A DNA stretch of 64,000 nt, from contig NW_020653726.1 in the NCBI RefSeq assembly GCF_003589595.1, forward strand, positions 11,333,318-11,397,317. Reading direction: 5' to 3'. The notes below the pieces were generated by a model. It did not search any database, was not told where the DNA came from, and saw nothing but the letters and a program-made list of their open reading frames with translations. Source of the stretch: Hyposmocoma kahamanoa. Lineage: Eukaryota > Arthropoda > Insecta > Lepidoptera > Cosmopterigidae. Of the stretch, positions 23,931 through 33,477 are shown one piece after another. Position 1 is the stretch's first letter; every line of letters begins with the position of its first letter. A program made the translations under genes and the position numbers.

Positions 23931-24430
23931 TCAAGAAATATAAAACGTTTTCGTGTTGTTATATTAGTTTCTAAGGCATTAAACAATCAAGACAATACTC
24001 AAGAAAGCTTGATAAATTCAGAGAAGGAAGCAGTTGGAAATTTTTAGTATGGATATGGATGTAGACAAAAGCTTCTTGAACGACAATACGGAGATGTTCG
24101 AAAAATCGTCCATGGCTGACACGAATTTTAACACTACTAATAAGTCAATTCAAGATCCCTTAAGAGTCGAAAACAACCCTGAATTTTATACTGCGTCAGA
24201 TATTAATGATAGCATATCAGGACCAGAAAATCTCGTTAACATTCAGTATAATAATGTACGTAGCGGAGAAAGCAACATAATTCTAGGCAACGTGCTATAA
24301 AAAGAACGAGCGATAGGAACTCTACCTAGCTACTGCAGCAGGACCACGTCTGACAACGACGTTTTCAACTAAAACGATTCACTTCAGTTGTTATCAATTA
24401 TTTAAATGCGTACAATTTTTAATAAAAACT
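23931..24430 (+). pseudogene. Unrecognised terminal-exon-like block, Asn/Asp/Ser-rich
   Basis: A good 3' splice site (ATATTGTTGCAG, ending 23930) opens a 38-codon frame (SRNIKRFRVV ... TQESLINSEKEAVGNF). A stop at about 24045 ends it. A second frame carries on at once from 24049 (MDMDVDKSFLND...) for 83 codons to a TAA at 24298-24300. The same frame reads on for 24 more codons after that stop. AATAAA at 24421 is a plausible poly(A) signal. Composition is acidic and polar with no membrane segment or known motif. The pattern suggests one last exon broken by a frameshift and a stop. I do not recognise the protein. It sits between the two THAP relics and could be their 3' exon. Confidence 0.4.
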
Positions 24431-24621
24431 AATACTTTTCACATTTTTAGTTAGTGTTTTATTTATGTTTTGATAGCCATAACCTCAGTTAAAGTCTACA
24501 TGCAGAAAACTATTGAAAAATTAGATGACAGGATAATCTATAAACTCACATTTAAAATAAAGAAGAAACATTACCTTTCATCTAAGTAATAATAACCTGT
24601 AACGGTCTTTGCTACAAAATT

Positions 24622-24724
24622 AAAAAAACGCATATAACCACATGTGCCCTTTCGTCTTATTATTACACTAACGATAAAATAGTGCTAAGTTGAAAAGGCA
24701 TAAGTGGTTACTTGCGCCCATCTT
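24622..24724. repeat. Dyad-symmetric motifs (right block)
   Basis: Two more members of the 22.9-23.5 kb motif family. 24622-24655 has ACGCATATAACCACATGTGC then CCTTT. 24690-24724 has GGCATAAGT, a 4-base centre and ACTTGCGCC, with 8 of 9 half-site positions matching. They lie on the other side of the terminal-exon-like block. Confidence 0.6.
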
Positions 24725-24918
24725 ACCTAGTATTGAGTATTGTACGAACATTTTTTACTAAGATGGAAAGGAAAAAGGTTAATAATTCGATAATTGATCA
24801 TAAATAATTAAATATTTTATTTTTACATTATGTAAACCTATTATATTGCGTTTGCAGCAAGTGTCTTTGTCTTTTCATTTGGCGACAGCAGACATTTTAA
24901 ATTTTTTTTTCTTTAAGC

Positions 24919-25439
24919 CTTAGAATAATAACGCATAGAAACCTAGTCCGCACACGCTAAGTGAGGCAAATTGAAGCGCGCCCAAAGGGCCTACACGAGT
25001 GGGCGGGCCGTTACTGCTCAAGGTCAACTTGCACCGCGAACAGATCAAGAATTTTAGCTAAAAATGATGAAATGTGCGGTAAATGAGTGTAAAAATACGT
25101 CAGACAAACATAAAATAGATACTAACATCACATTCTACAAGGAAGTAAAGCGTTTCAACTTGTATTTTTGTATAAATATTCACTAAAACCGAAAATTAAC
25201 CTACTACTAAAACTAGCCTACATGAATTTCATTTTTGCCTCACTTGTGACAGTTCGTTTGATATGAAACTATCATTATATCATTTTTCTAAGCTTTTAGT
25301 TTTTTAGTTATTATTCTAAGCTTTAAACATTATTTTCTCGGATTTGACTTTTTGTGTCAAGAGCCCTTTTAACTAAGGGCGACAGAATTTGCCCAACTTA
25401 GCGTGTGCGGACTAGGTGTGTATGCGTTGTTATTCTAAG
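24919..25439 (+). mobile_element. 521 bp THAP-exon element with 54 bp terminal inverted repeats (copy C)
   Basis: Arms 24919-24972 and 25386-25439 match at 49 of 54 positions (start CTTAGAATAA, core CCTAGTCCGCACACGCTAAG). Inside, ATG 25064 (or 25067) opens a THAP exon: MMKCAVNECKNTSDKHK then ITFYKEVKRF. It ends at a GTATTT 5' splice site (25162). The Cys-x4-Cys pair is intact, but the second half of the zinc finger would lie in a missing exon. So the element is non-autonomous, a deletion derivative of a THAP transposon. No target duplication is evident at either flank. Confidence 0.7.
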
Positions 25440-25837
25440 CACGTAACATTTTAATGCATATGATTCTTCAATTTTTGCGCGCCATATACGCCTCATTTTT
25501 TTCTAAACTACTTTCCGGATATATTAGGTGTTTTTGTAATAGGCTACTCCTCTAGAAAGCCACCATTCCAAACCAATACACCAAGTGTATTAGTTTTTTT
25601 TCGTACGTTATTTTATTTTAAATTTATTTTGTCAGTTTCCCAAATGTCAATTTTTAAATTTCGCTTCGAAGGATAATTGCGTATAATAGCAAGTATAATC
25701 TTCATAATATATTTATACTTTGAACTTCTACTAGTAGGTATTTTATGGTCGTAAATAAAACAAAGGAAAAATATTAAATTGTCTCGAGTTCTTAGGTTTT
25801 CGCGATTGTTACACATAGGAAATGAAACTATTTTTCC

Positions 25838-26384
25838 GGATTTAAATCGCGTATATTTGTTTTTTCAAAACAAACCGACGTTTCGGGCCCTTCACAGGTC
25901 CCATGGTCACAGTTGACTGAGGTGGTACAGTCTTCAATCAGTTATATCTAATATTGATGCAAACCACCCTATTTTTTCACTATAGTTACAATAGTTATTA
26001 ATTAAATACCTTATTTTTAATTTTACAAGGAAAACATTCCAAATTACGCTACATTAAGTTTTATGAATTATTTTATTGAATGAATTTTTATTAAGTTTAA
26101 TTTATTATTCATTAATAATAGAAATTAGAACAAACTAAAACATATTAATTAGTACTGCAGTCTAATGTCTGTTTGGGATTTTTCATTAGAGGAAATCTTG
26201 GATCCCAAACTGGTGGTACGGAGAAACCATCTTCCCTGTTGAAATTAGGATGTTTTTTAATTTCAATGGCATTTCGCAGCATCCTGGGTAGATAATGAAC
26301 TTCTTTTGCAAGGACCTGGGGTTTGTCAAACTTCATTGAATGTGTAGGTTTATCCATGACATGCTCGCAGATTGCAGACTTATA
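25838..26384 (-). pseudogene. Penelope-like element, 3' end with GIY-YIG endonuclease tail
   Basis: On the minus strand 26384-26145 reads SAICEHVMDKPTHSMKFD, then EVHYLPRMLRNAIEIKKHPN and NREDGFSVPPVWDP. This is the C-terminal stretch of the GIY-YIG endonuclease of Penelope-like retroelements (family form REAIEI-K-P-N). Downstream, 25960-25838 has the usual Penelope non-coding end: CCATGGGACCTGTGAAGGGC, CCGAAACGTCGGTTTG and CGCGATTTAAATCC. The reverse transcriptase and most of the endonuclease are missing. Similar non-coding pieces lie at 46038-46300. Confidence 0.65.
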
Positions 26385-26434
26385 TTAAATCATTTGTCTT
26401 ACAAATATTAAATACACATATTAAATTGTCATTA

Positions 26435-26829
26435 TCATTTTGACAGGAAATAGTAGTAGTAGGAAGTAGTAGTTGCCGTCATTGTTGAGATAATAAAATA
26501 AGCGATAAGAGATGTGCAGCCATTGCGTTCCATCGACTTTACTTCTCTAGTCATTACCTGGCGTAAATACTTCAATGATTTTGCGAAACGATGAGGTGTG
26601 TCTAATGAGGCAAAATTTTCATCACACGGAATGTTTGACAATCTTGTGCCTTATCGAGTTTGTTACCTACATGGATGGATATACTTACCTACTTTATCAG
26701 ATATAGTCTATTCATGTCATGAATTTAGTAGATAGTTGTAAATATCACTGTTATTTTATAGTCATGGCGTTTCATGATCAGTTTGAATTTTCTTCTGCAT
26801 TTCACGTGATTTGAATGCTATATGATTAG
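26435..26829. other. No recognised gene
   Basis: A 68-codon minus frame (26641-26435) has no known motif. A short block, GCAGCCATTGCGTTCCATCG, looks like another lepidopteran repeat end. Confidence 0.4.
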
Positions 26830-27125
26830 TTCGAATTTCAAACTGAAAAAGGAGGAGGTTATACGTTCGGCATGTTTATGTACGTTCTCCGATTTCTCCG
26901 CCAATTGTAGACCGATTTTGAAAAATCTTTTTTGTTTGAAAGGGTACATTCTCGTGGTGGTTCCATTGTCACCAAGACAGAATCTGATAAGGGGATCCCA
27001 TGGAAATCTACAAAAATCCTCAAATTTTATAGGTTTATTAGTGTATTCACCGATTTCTCCATCAATTGTGGACCGATTTTAAAATTCATTGGAGTCGATT
27101 TTTTTTCAAAGAAGAAGTTATAATT
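26830..27125 (+). repeat. Interspersed repeat with GGAGGAGGTTATACG core, copy 1
   Basis: Contains AAAGGAGGAGGTTATACGTT, CCGATTTCTCCGCCAATTG, then a second CCGATTTCTCCATCAATTG about 210 bp on. I know AAAAGGAGGAGGTT-type repeats as common in Lepidoptera. Another copy lies at 50636-50780. The overlapping frames here are not genes. Confidence 0.7.
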
Positions 27126-27184
27126 ATTAAAACAAATCAACTATGGTAATGGACATACTGTTTTCCATTTTTTTATACGTCAAA

Positions 27185-27475
27185 CGACGACAGGAGGAAC
27201 AAGTCGTGCGACTTGTGCTAAGCGATACAGTAGCAGACAGTTGTAGTGTCACTCAGAACTATAAATCAGAAAGATCTGAGAGGCACTGCGCCCATTACAT
27301 CGAGACATAAATTGATAAATCCCATGTGCCTGTAATTTCGCTAACACCATTAGATACCCTTCAAAGTTGGAACACAGTAACGCTCTCATTACTGCTTGGC
27401 GGTAGAAATAGGTAGTAAGGTGGCAGTTATTCCTTGAAGGAACTCTTTCACAAGGAGCTCTACCTCTACTAAAGT
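27185..27475 (+). repeat. Interspersed repeat R, copy 4
   Basis: Starts GACGACAGGAGGAACAAGTC and ends ACCTCTACTAAAG. All core blocks are present with a short deletion in the first third. Confidence 0.8.
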
Positions 27476-28257
27476 TTAAAATTCCAGTTAAATTGTATGG
27501 GAACTTTTTAGAGCGTACTATTTGTACATACGTACTATTCATAATTTTATAAGACATAAATACGCAACGTAAATAAGCCATGATATTATTTCCGCGCATT
27601 CGCTTATTTTTCCCTTATCTGCATAATCACCTTTGCGGTATTCCGCAGTTACCTGGAGTTTTTCTACCTCACCGGGATTTTAACAAGGAACCTCATTTCC
27701 TTTCCGACGATACTCACTTTTATAACATTTACTGAAGGGTATTTGCGTGCGACAATTCTATCACGTGTATATGGCAAAGCTTTTAATCTTGTCATCACCA
27801 ACAAATGCGTGATTGTATGTTACGAAAAATCTCTATCCAGGTAAGGAGCCCGCTAAATAATAAATATTAGTAAATAACATAATAATAATATCATTTATTA
27901 TCTCCCAAAAAGTACAAAATATAAGTACATGATTGAACATAGACCTTATATATGGGAGACTGGAGCCCAAACTAGGTAAGCTCTGTGCTTAGGGCATGCA
28001 AAAACCGTGTGCCTTTGAAAACCGGATTTTTCGGTTTTAATTTTCGGTTACCCGGTTATCCGGTTTTAGTATTCAGTATTCAGTATCAGTATCGCTCTGG
28101 CGATAGAGTCTATGCCACTCACACTTGCAAGGACATGGGAGGGGGCTATAGTGTCTATATAGGTTGCATGCCATACTAGCTATATCCCTAGCCTCCATGG
28201 ACCAGGGGGCCTAAAAACTAAGCGCTTAAAAGTATAAACAAACTTAAAAAAACAACC
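27476..28257. other. No gene seen
   Basis: AT-rich. A (CGGTTATCCGGTTTT)-like local repetition lies at about 28020-28065. No coding feature. Confidence 0.5.
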
Positions 28258-28339
28258 AGGCAATCCGTGCAAGATATTCTGTCAATTAAGCCATGGAACG
28301 AACCAGCAGACCCTACAAATTTTTCTGTGTTTGTTGCAA
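28258..28339 (-). mobile_element. SINE family B, partial
   Basis: Matches 51270-51356 (CAATCCGTGC, CAATTAAG, ACGAACCAGCAGAC, TTTGTTGCA). Only the 5' half of the tRNA-like head is kept. It ends exactly where the GGGGCCTACC transposon begins. Confidence 0.6.
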
Positions 28340-29173
28340 GGGGCCTACCACAACCTCTTAAAACAATATTACTTTAACATTACATTGACTTTTCGTACCA
28401 TAACGCGCTTAAAGTAAGCTTATTGTAATGTTAAAACTATGTTGTTTTATTGGCAGCTTTGTGACTATTCATTCACTCAGTTCGTGCTATGACACGACTT
28501 TAACATTAAAGTAATATTGCTCTTATGTAACATGTAGCAATGTTAAAATAGTGACACGGATGCAATGGAAATAATATTATTTTCAGTTTTAATGTCTTAA
28601 TATTGATTTGTAATGATTAAAAGTTAAGTTGAACTTATTTATTTACATATATTCCTGCAATATTTTGTTTAGTTTTTTAAATAGCACACAGTAAATAATT
28701 TTTCGTTAAATAAAAATACGCGATGTTTATTTCGTAAAATTATAACAGCGCCATCTATATGCTCCTTGGCGAAACTAACAGTTGACACTAGACTATAGTT
28801 CCGAATTCACATCATGACTATCAAGATTCAGCTTGTTTTATTTATTTTTCTTCATGAAAATGCGGAATAATTATTGAAAACAACGTAATTTTAATAGATT
28901 TTATTATTACATACTTTTCTTAACAGTCCAAATTCTCTGAATGTAAATAACATTAAGTACTTAAACATTATACTTATTATTATACTTATTATTATATATT
29001 ATAAGACGATTCAGAACAGCAAAAAAGATAGAGCTGGCGTTAAACAGTTCACATAGCGTTATCTCGTTCCTATTTTTAGTAAGGAATAGACAACATTGGG
29101 AAATCATTCGTTCTTTCAATCATTTTAGCAATAATACATTACTTGGTTGACAGGTTCGTCATGGTACGAATAT

Positions 29174-29181
29174 GAGTAATA
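29174..29181. repeat. Target-site duplication, left (P-like element)
   Basis: GAGTAATA directly before the left terminal repeat, matching GAGTAATG at 35192-35199 in 7 of 8 positions. The unfilled site in the related copy at 51647-51654 reads GAGTAATA on the minus strand. Confidence 0.8.
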
Positions 29182-29208
29182 CATAGATAACCTCCTAATA
29201 GATGCCGC
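29182..29208 (+). repeat. Terminal inverted repeat, left
   Basis: 27 bp, identical to the reverse complement of 35165-35191. Starts CATAGATAACC and ends GATGCCGC. Confidence 0.9.
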
Positions 29209-29365
29209 ATACAGGGCGACTGACGCGCACCAGACATCCGTGCAATTGATCACATATAACATTTTGCAAAAATTCATCACTTAGTTTCGACCAAGTATCA
29301 GACCCGTGCGCATCTCCTGATATTCCTGTATTGTTACGCTGGTTTTGGTGAAACGAACTATAAAA

Positions 29366-29444
29366 ATGACTATCTGTGCCGTAAATGGTGTGGAAAAACA
29401 TCCACGACCTCAAACTTTCAAAAAGATGGAATCACGTTTCATCG
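29366..29444 (+). pseudogene. THAP-like first exon of the P-like element
   Basis: ATG 29366 opens MTICAVNGVEKHPRPQTFKK and ends at a strong 5' splice site, GTAAGT (29445). The CAVNG block parallels the CAVNEC of the THAP relic at 25064, but the second zinc-binding Cys is Val here. That is consistent with a decayed THAP finger. The LINE begins 14 bp into the intron, at 29458. Without the rest of the gene the function cannot be tested. Confidence 0.45.
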
Positions 29445-29457
29445 GTAAGTTATAACT

Positions 29458-30366
29458 CCGGACTGTAAAGTAAAGCTACCTAGACAGGGCAATAACTCGG
29501 GCACACCCGTTAGATCGTCTACGGCAGATTGCGAAAAAAGCCAGTCTCCGTCGGGTGTTGAGGACCATGACACCGCATATAACACCGGGAAATGCAACAG
29601 CGATGCCAACATCTCGAGTGAGCTAAAACTTTTTCGTGAAGAAATGAGAGCTACAAGGCTAGAAATGATGGAGTTTAGATCCGCCATCGCTATGCTTTCC
29701 GCCAATGTCACGGCCTGCAATTCGCGCCTGGACACACTCGAAACGCGAATAGAAGAGGTCGAACGACAATCGAAGGAGCCGAAGCAAAATGAAGTGGAGT
29801 CTTTGGAACGCGTGATTTCTGAATTAAAGCAGGGTATTAATGATCGCGAACAAGAGCTCTTGCTAAATGACCTCGAAATAACGGGAATTCCGGAGGAGAA
29901 ACAGGAATCTTTGGGCCACATAATTGCCGCACTCGCTGTGAAATTAAATTGCAAGCTGGACGAGCGAGATATTGTGAACGTGGAGCGAGCGGGACCAGTG
30001 CGTGGACTTGTGGAGGGCGACGGCGTGCCCCGGCCACGTCCGATAGCAGTGCGCCTCGCTAGACGCGTCTGCCGTGATATGCTGCTGAAGGGCGCACGAG
30101 TCCGCCGCGGCGCCACAACGGACGATATGGGACTGCCTGGAGCGCCACGACGTTTTTATGTTAATGAGCGCCTCACGAAAGCAAATCGCTGGCTGTTCGC
30201 AAGGGTCCGCGAGGCTGCACAAAGCACAAAATGGCGTTACGTATGGACTCGCGACGGGAAGGTATATGCCCGCCGGGAAAACGGCACCGAGAGGCATCGC
30301 CTGCGATGTGAGGAGGACATTGCTCGGGTTTTTGGTTTTGTCGCGGGTGGTTTTCGGCATACCTAA
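29458..30366 (+). CDS. LINE ORF1 protein, N-terminus missing
   Basis: The frame is open from the LINE's first base (29458) for 302 codons to TAA at 30364. The first in-frame ATG is 29644 (240 codons). Residues from 29650 to about 29860 form a heptad-like coiled coil (RLDTLETRIEEVERQ..., LERVISELKQG), used for trimerisation in LINE ORF1 proteins. Then comes an RNA-binding fold (LLLNDLEITGIPEEK ... RPIAVRLARRVCRDMLLKG) and a C-terminal basic domain (FYVNERLTKANRWLFARVRE) that resembles the C-terminus of baculovirus FP-type proteins, a known similarity of insect LINE ORF1s. The N-terminal part, often a zinc finger in this group, was lost on insertion. No internal stop. Confidence 0.8.
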   Translation, partial: PDCKVKLPRQGNNSGTPVRSSTADCEKSQSPSGVEDHDTAYNTGKCNSDANISSELKLFREEMRATRLEMMEFRSAIAMLSANVTACNSRLDTLETRIEEVERQSKEPKQNEVESLERVISELKQGINDREQELLLNDLEITGIPEEKQESLGHIIAALAVKLNCKLDERDIVNVERAGPVRGLVEGDGVPRPRPIAVRLARRVCRDMLLKGARVRRGATTDDMGLPGAPRRFYVNERLTKANRWLFARVREAAQSTKWRYVWTRDGKVYARRENGTERHRLRCEEDIARVFGFVAGGFRHT

Positions 30367-30609
30367 AAGTAATTATTATGCGGTTTTAGTTTTTACTTTT
30401 TTACATTATTATGTGTTTAACTCCTTGTTACATACCTATCAAGCTAAGAATGTCAATGTTTGTATTTTTGACCATTTTAAGCAATTATCATCGCCTTTTT
30501 ACGTAAATGACCCGGTGGGTGACGAATCTGTATTTTTGACACTTTTTTATAATTTTTTGTTATATCTTTTTTTGTTTTGCTTCCTTTGTTTTTCTGTTTT
30601 TGTATTTAA

Positions 30610-33477
30610 ATGATTCGTTTAAAATCTAACAATTTGAAGCTGGGACTGCTTAATGCAAGGTCTTTGAACACTGGGCGTGATGAGCTTCTAGCTGCTGTGA
30701 GTAAACATAGACCAGACATTTTAGCGTTAAACGAAACCTGGATTCGAGAAGGGGACGAGAACTCGGCACCTTTATTACCTGGTTATACCTTAAAACTTAG
30801 ACCACGACCGAACGACGCGAGAGGCGGAGGGCTGGGTTTCTACATACGCCATGGCCTACGCGTGAGGAGCCGACCACACCCCGTGGCGGCCGTTGGCGAT
30901 GCTTACGCTGGGTTGGAACAGTTTTGGTTGGAATTAACTCTGGCTGGCGCGGGTCGAATAGCGATCGCCACAGCTTATCGCCCGGAAAGGGTGACTGTGG
31001 GTTCAGCTATCGAGGCCTTAAGCGAATCGGTGAGTGCTTTTAATCACTGTGACCATTTATTCGTTTTGACAGATTTCAATGTAGACCTTTTACAACCGAG
31101 CACTAGCGCGGCTCGAGAGCTTTTGTCCTTTTTATACCAACGTAACCTTGAACAACTAGTAACTGAACCCACCAGGGTGACCAACTCCTCGGCCACACTC
31201 TTAGACCTTTTTATCACTAGTTCCCCTAATCTTTGTTGCAACGTGTCTGTTCTTCATAATGCCTGTCTTAGTGACCACGCAATGATAGTGGCTGAATGTA
31301 ATATAAAAAGACCACCTAAAGAGGTGCCACACTATATTTATACAAGGAATCTAAATTCGATTGATGATACAGAGTTTGAAAGTGATCTACATGAACTTAC
31401 ATGGTCGGAGGTAGAAAAATGTTGTGGAGTTAATAACAAAATTGAACTTTTCAATGTATTACTATTATCGTTATATGATAAGCATGCACCGTCGCGTAAG
31501 TTGCGTGTTAATAATAGACCAACACCATGGATTACTGATAATATTAAATTAATGATGTCCTTACGCGATGAAGCACTTGTTAGAGCGAATAAATCTAAAA
31601 TTGAATCTCATAGAGGCTATTATAAACAGTTGCGTAATCTGGTGAATGGGGCATTAGATAGAGAAAAAGGCGCTTATTTAAATTTTTACGTTAACAGCAA
31701 TAAAAATGCACCAAAGAAAATGTGGAGTCATTTTAGGAATGTGCTCAGCAGTGGAATCTCAACCTCAATGCCACCTCACCTGAGTAACCCAGACGAGATA
31801 AACGACTTTTTCCTCGATATACCAGGTGTAGATGAAGTGGAAACAGACCACGTAAATTTAACCACCACCACATGCATAAAAAATAGTTTTAAGCTAGAAA
31901 AATGTTCAGATTTTCAGGTAATGAAAATAATAGATTCTATTAAAACTAAAGCCCATGGTCACGATGGTATAACGGTTGATATGATACGCAGGACTCTAAA
32001 AGTAACCTTACCTGTTATAACTAATATTATAAATACTTCTATTGAAACGAATGTTTTTCCTGATACTTGGAAAATAGCTAGAGTTAAACCCATTCCGAAG
32101 AGTTCTAAAGTCGAAGAAATTAAAGATCTGAGACCAATAAGCATTGTGCCCATTCTTTCAAAAGTCCTCGAAAGAATTGTTTGTTCTCAATTAACTACAT
32201 ATTTAGAAAATGAGAACATTCTGCCTGTTGTACAATCGGGTTTTCGTAAGAGACATGGGACGGACACCGCTTTGGCACACGTCATCGACGATATCATAAC
32301 AGCCACAGATACTGGTAAAGTTAGTGCTCTTGTCCTTTTAGATTTTTCCCGTGCTTTTGACTGTATCAGTACTGAACTTTTAATCGCCAAGATGAGCTGT
32401 TATGGTGTAAGTAGAGGTGTCTGTGACTGGTTTCGATCATTCCTTACAAACAGACGACAATACGTAGAAATACAAAATTTAAGCGGAGATATCATTAAGT
32501 CAGGGGCTAAAACGGTAGGTAGAGGCACGCCACAGGGGTCTATTCTAAGTCCTATTCTATTCATACTCTACACCAGTGACCTTGTACATAACCTCAAATA
32601 CTGCAATGTTCATTTATACGCCGACGATACACAAATTTATCACTCTTTCCTTCCCACTGACACCATGAAAGCAATAAATGACCTAAATCAAGACCTAGCT
32701 ATTGTAAGCGAGTGGGCTAGTCGAAATGCGTTGGTTTTAAATCCTAACAAATCCAAATATATAATCCTGGGTTCCAAGTATCAGCGTAGCCGCGTCTTAG
32801 ACCAAAATCCACTGGTTTTCATTGAGAATGCCAATATTAGTCGAGTGGAAACAGCTAAGAATCTGGGTCTTTTAATTGATAGCGACCTAAAATTTGAAGA
32901 ACATATAAATTTGAAAATCCGTAATGCTTTCTTCAGACTTAGGCTGCTATACAAAATTAGAAAATTTCTAACTGTAGAAATTAGACAAATTCTCGTGGAA
33001 TCGCTCGTATTATCTGTGTTCAACTACTGCGACACTGTGTATGGTCCTCGCATTCTGAAATATACACAAAATGCAATACAACGAGTGCAGAACGCTTGTG
33101 CGCGTTTTTGTTACAATATACCTAAGCGTGCTCACGTTACCCCTTTCCTGAACGCAAATGACGTTCTGAAAATGAACTATCGGAGAGATTTACATTTTGC
33201 ATGTCTTATACACAAGATAGTTTATACACAAACTCCAAAATACCTCTATAATAAATTGAGCTGGTTTAGGGATGCTCACAGTAAAAATACACGGAGTAAG
33301 AACACCAAATTGTTATCCATCCCACGTTATACAACTGCTGGCTTTAGAGGGGGTTTTAAGCATGCAGCTGCCAAAATCTGGAATGATTTGCCACCACCTT
33401 TGCATGAAAGTATGTCCCAGCTAGATTTTAAGTCCAAACTGAGAAAAATATTTCTAATTATTCAGAAGGATGCTTAA
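30610..33477 (+). CDS. LINE ORF2: apurinic-type endonuclease and reverse transcriptase, intact
   Basis: 955 codons, no interruption, ATG directly after an in-frame TAA. The endonuclease (residues about 8-235) has LNARSL, LNETW (catalytic Glu), TAYRP, LTDFNVDL (the usual GDFN has T for G) and LSDHAMI. The reverse transcriptase (about 480-760) has LRPISIVPILSKVLERI, QSGFRKRHGTDTAL (541), LLDFSRAFDCI (motif A, 576), GTPQGSILSPILF (motif B, 638) and YADDTQIY (motif C, 670). Next is NLGLLIDSDLKFEEH, and the C-terminal region ends KIWNDLPPPLHES. The length matches full ORF2 of CR1/Jockey-group elements. It nicks target DNA and copies the LINE RNA in place. The ORF appears translatable, though the truncated copy lacks its own 5' promoter. 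Confidence 0.9.
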   Translation: MIRLKSNNLKLGLLNARSLNTGRDELLAAVSKHRPDILALNETWIREGDENSAPLLPGYTLKLRPRPNDARGGGLGFYIRHGLRVRSRPHPVAAVGDAYAGLEQFWLELTLAGAGRIAIATAYRPERVTVGSAIEALSESVSAFNHCDHLFVLTDFNVDLLQPSTSAARELLSFLYQRNLEQLVTEPTRVTNSSATLLDLFITSSPNLCCNVSVLHNACLSDHAMIVAECNIKRPPKEVPHYIYTRNLNSIDDTEFESDLHELTWSEVEKCCGVNNKIELFNVLLLSLYDKHAPSRKLRVNNRPTPWITDNIKLMMSLRDEALVRANKSKIESHRGYYKQLRNLVNGALDREKGAYLNFYVNSNKNAPKKMWSHFRNVLSSGISTSMPPHLSNPDEINDFFLDIPGVDEVETDHVNLTTTTCIKNSFKLEKCSDFQVMKIIDSIKTKAHGHDGITVDMIRRTLKVTLPVITNIINTSIETNVFPDTWKIARVKPIPKSSKVEEIKDLRPISIVPILSKVLERIVCSQLTTYLENENILPVVQSGFRKRHGTDTALAHVIDDIITATDTGKVSALVLLDFSRAFDCISTELLIAKMSCYGVSRGVCDWFRSFLTNRRQYVEIQNLSGDIIKSGAKTVGRGTPQGSILSPILFILYTSDLVHNLKYCNVHLYADDTQIYHSFLPTDTMKAINDLNQDLAIVSEWASRNALVLNPNKSKYIILGSKYQRSRVLDQNPLVFIENANISRVETAKNLGLLIDSDLKFEEHINLKIRNAFFRLRLLYKIRKFLTVEIRQILVESLVLSVFNYCDTVYGPRILKYTQNAIQRVQNACARFCYNIPKRAHVTPFLNANDVLKMNYRRDLHFACLIHKIVYTQTPKYLYNKLSWFRDAHSKNTRSKNTKLLSIPRYTTAGFRGGFKHAAAKIWNDLPPPLHESMSQLDFKSKLRKIFLIIQKDA

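Noticed and set aside
22904..24724. CRISPR array or simple satellite for the dyad motifs
   Set aside because: Units are palindromic, poorly conserved in sequence between half-sites and irregularly spaced. The organism is an animal.
26822..27123. Overlapping 86- and 63-codon ORFs
   Set aside because: They lie inside a common non-coding lepidopteran repeat whose phrase recurs at 50636.
29439..30360. Minus-strand frames of 225 and 138 codons
   Set aside because: Antisense to LINE ORF1, no motif.
30158..30613. 151-codon plus frame between ORF1 and ORF2
   Set aside because: Mostly overlaps the end of ORF1 in another frame. The hydrophobic tail comes from T-rich spacer.
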